A DNA stretch of 64,000 nt, from the NCBI GenBank assembly GCA_034509425.1, contig JAVTVJ010000771.1:496001-560000 (forward strand). Reading direction: 5' to 3'. This document shows positions 62,797-64,000 of this stretch, piece after piece. Source of the stretch: Eopsaltria australis (taxonomy: Eukaryota; Chordata; Aves; Passeriformes; Petroicidae). The stretch's first letter is position 1. Each line of letters starts with the position of its first letter. A program made the translations under genes and the position numbers. The notes under the pieces are model-generated. The model did no database searches and was not told the origin of the DNA. It was given only the letters and a program-made list of their open reading frames with translations.

Positions 62797-64000
62797 GTAA
62801 GCTGTCCTGCTCACCGTGCCCCTTTAAACCCCGTGTGCAGTGTGGGCTGCGCAGGCTGTCCGATGACAATCCCGTGAGGGAGAAGCGGAGCGGAGGGCAG
62901 GTGGCACGGTGGTATGAATTGCAGGTGTAGAGGCACAGGAAATAAGAAGCTTTCTTCACTAATAAGGCCCTTATAAAAACGAGGCACCAGGCAGCACAGC
63001 TGGGCAGAGGAACGTTTGAAGCCACGGCTGAAAGCAGGACGGACGTGGAACTGATTTGCGCAGAGGGAAAGGAGCAGGGAGTCCGTATCAGATGGCACAA
63101 GTCACAGATGAGAGAGCTGTTTGCCAAGGGTGGCGGAATAACTGAGCAGGGAAGAGAGGAGTAATAACGAGCAGCACATAAAACAGAACAGGAGAGATGG
63201 TCATCTTCAGACTCTGACAGCAGTGCTGAATGCATCCTGAAACCAGCACACTGATCAGATTGAGCTCTGTCTGTAGATGAGTGGGGAGAAGCTGGTTTGG
63301 GTTTTTTTGGGGGTTTTTTTTTTGGTGGGTTTTTTTTTGGTTTTTTTTTTGTTAGCGTTAGAAAAATTGGAAACAGGTTCTATAAAATCTGGAGTATTTC
63401 CACGGCACTTCTCTGACTAGAAGCTTTGACCTTTTCAAGCTTCAGCTTGCCTTCTGTATCTCAAAACAGGATTGTATTTGAAGTGTCTAACTCAGCTAAC
63501 AGCAGTCAATGGCTTCCATCCAACTCTTTGGCTGAAGGACCCCTGAAGGAGCTCCTTCCCAACACAGACACCTCTAGCAAATTCAAGCCCACAGACAGCA
63601 AGCAGGCTTGCTTTCCTTAGGAGGTGTCTGTGAGCTTGCAGCTTGGAAACCACTTTGACATTATCCAACCTGTGGTGGAGTTGCTGGTTCAGGCTGTGTT
63701 GACACAAGAAATCCAGTGTGAAAGGGACCAGGATATGATTTAAATCACAATATCCTTCCTTCGGGTTGAGCTCCTTGCCTCCAGCTTGCTTGGCCTTGGC
63801 TTCTTTCCTTCAGAGGTGCCAGCCCAGCCTCTCTCCCAGGTGAAGCTCCACAGCATGGGTGCAGGTGCTTATTTAAGTAAGTGCCTTTTTTGCCATCTGT
63901 CATCCATGAACAGTTGGGAGGTAGATGCCTGAGTATTCTGTTTTTTATTTGTAGTTCTGTGATTTGCTTTAGGTGTCCAGGTTTGCAGTTCCCACTGCAG
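62797..64000 (+). other. IGSF3: IGSF3 intron 2, 5' part
   Basis: The intron starts with GTAAGC and runs off the window. No sequence resembling the second Ig domain of IGSF3 appears before 64000, so the intron is at least 1.2 kb. The frame stays open for another 45 codons past the donor, to a stop near 62930, but this read-through has no Ig features. Confidence 0.85.
63296..63351. repeat. T/G-rich low-complexity tract
   Basis: Blocks of 7-11 T separated by runs of G (GG, GGG, GGGGG), ending in GTTAGCG. It is low-complexity DNA in intron 2 with no recognisable element attached, and is a likely place for sequencing or assembly length errors. Confidence 0.85.

Noticed and set aside
62421..62930. 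A separate 169-codon gene starting at ATG 62421
   Set aside because: The ATG lies inside the IGSF3 signal peptide directly after a strong splice acceptor, and the last 45 codons are read-through past a consensus donor into intron.

Overview
The window is nuclear DNA from a bird. The main evidence is four truncated CR1 LINE fragments, the dominant interspersed repeat of bird genomes, together with a GC-rich CpG-island promoter and a vertebrate immunoglobulin-superfamily gene with long introns. No bacterial, viral or organellar gene organisation is visible, and no operon, tRNA, rRNA or CRISPR array was seen. The species cannot be named from sequence reading alone.

Only one gene is recognised: the 5' part of IGSF3 (immunoglobulin superfamily member 3, EWI family), on the + strand. 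Coding exon 1 (35851-35893) encodes most of the signal peptide and lies in a CpG island (about 34930-36360) with clustered GC boxes. Coding exon 2 (62419-62796) encodes the rest of the signal peptide and the complete first V-type Ig domain. A 26.5 kb phase-1 intron separates them. The following intron runs off the right edge, and the later Ig domains, EWI motif, transmembrane segment and tail are not in the window.

Positions 1-34900 upstream show no recognisable coding exon. This stretch contains a very old non-LTR retrotransposon whose reverse-transcriptase motifs can still be read on the minus strand (about 1190-1890), an exact 59-bp direct repeat 1.9 kb apart, a CpG-rich patch with a consensus MEF2 site (about 13030-13640), one CR1 3' end (about 18988-19478), and small tandem duplications. 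The large intron carries three CR1 fragments in the opposite orientation, a 25-bp minisatellite, simple repeats, a pyrimidine-rich belt, and a diverged pair of 50-bp repeats.

I found no convincing novel multi-gene system. The observations most worth a second look are the layout of the IGSF3 5' end (in-frame upstream ORF, competing splice donors, GC-box/G-quadruplex cluster), the apparent loss of N-glycosylation sequons in Ig domain 1, the isolated distal CpG-rich patch, the exact 59-bp duplication, and the ancient LINE fossil.
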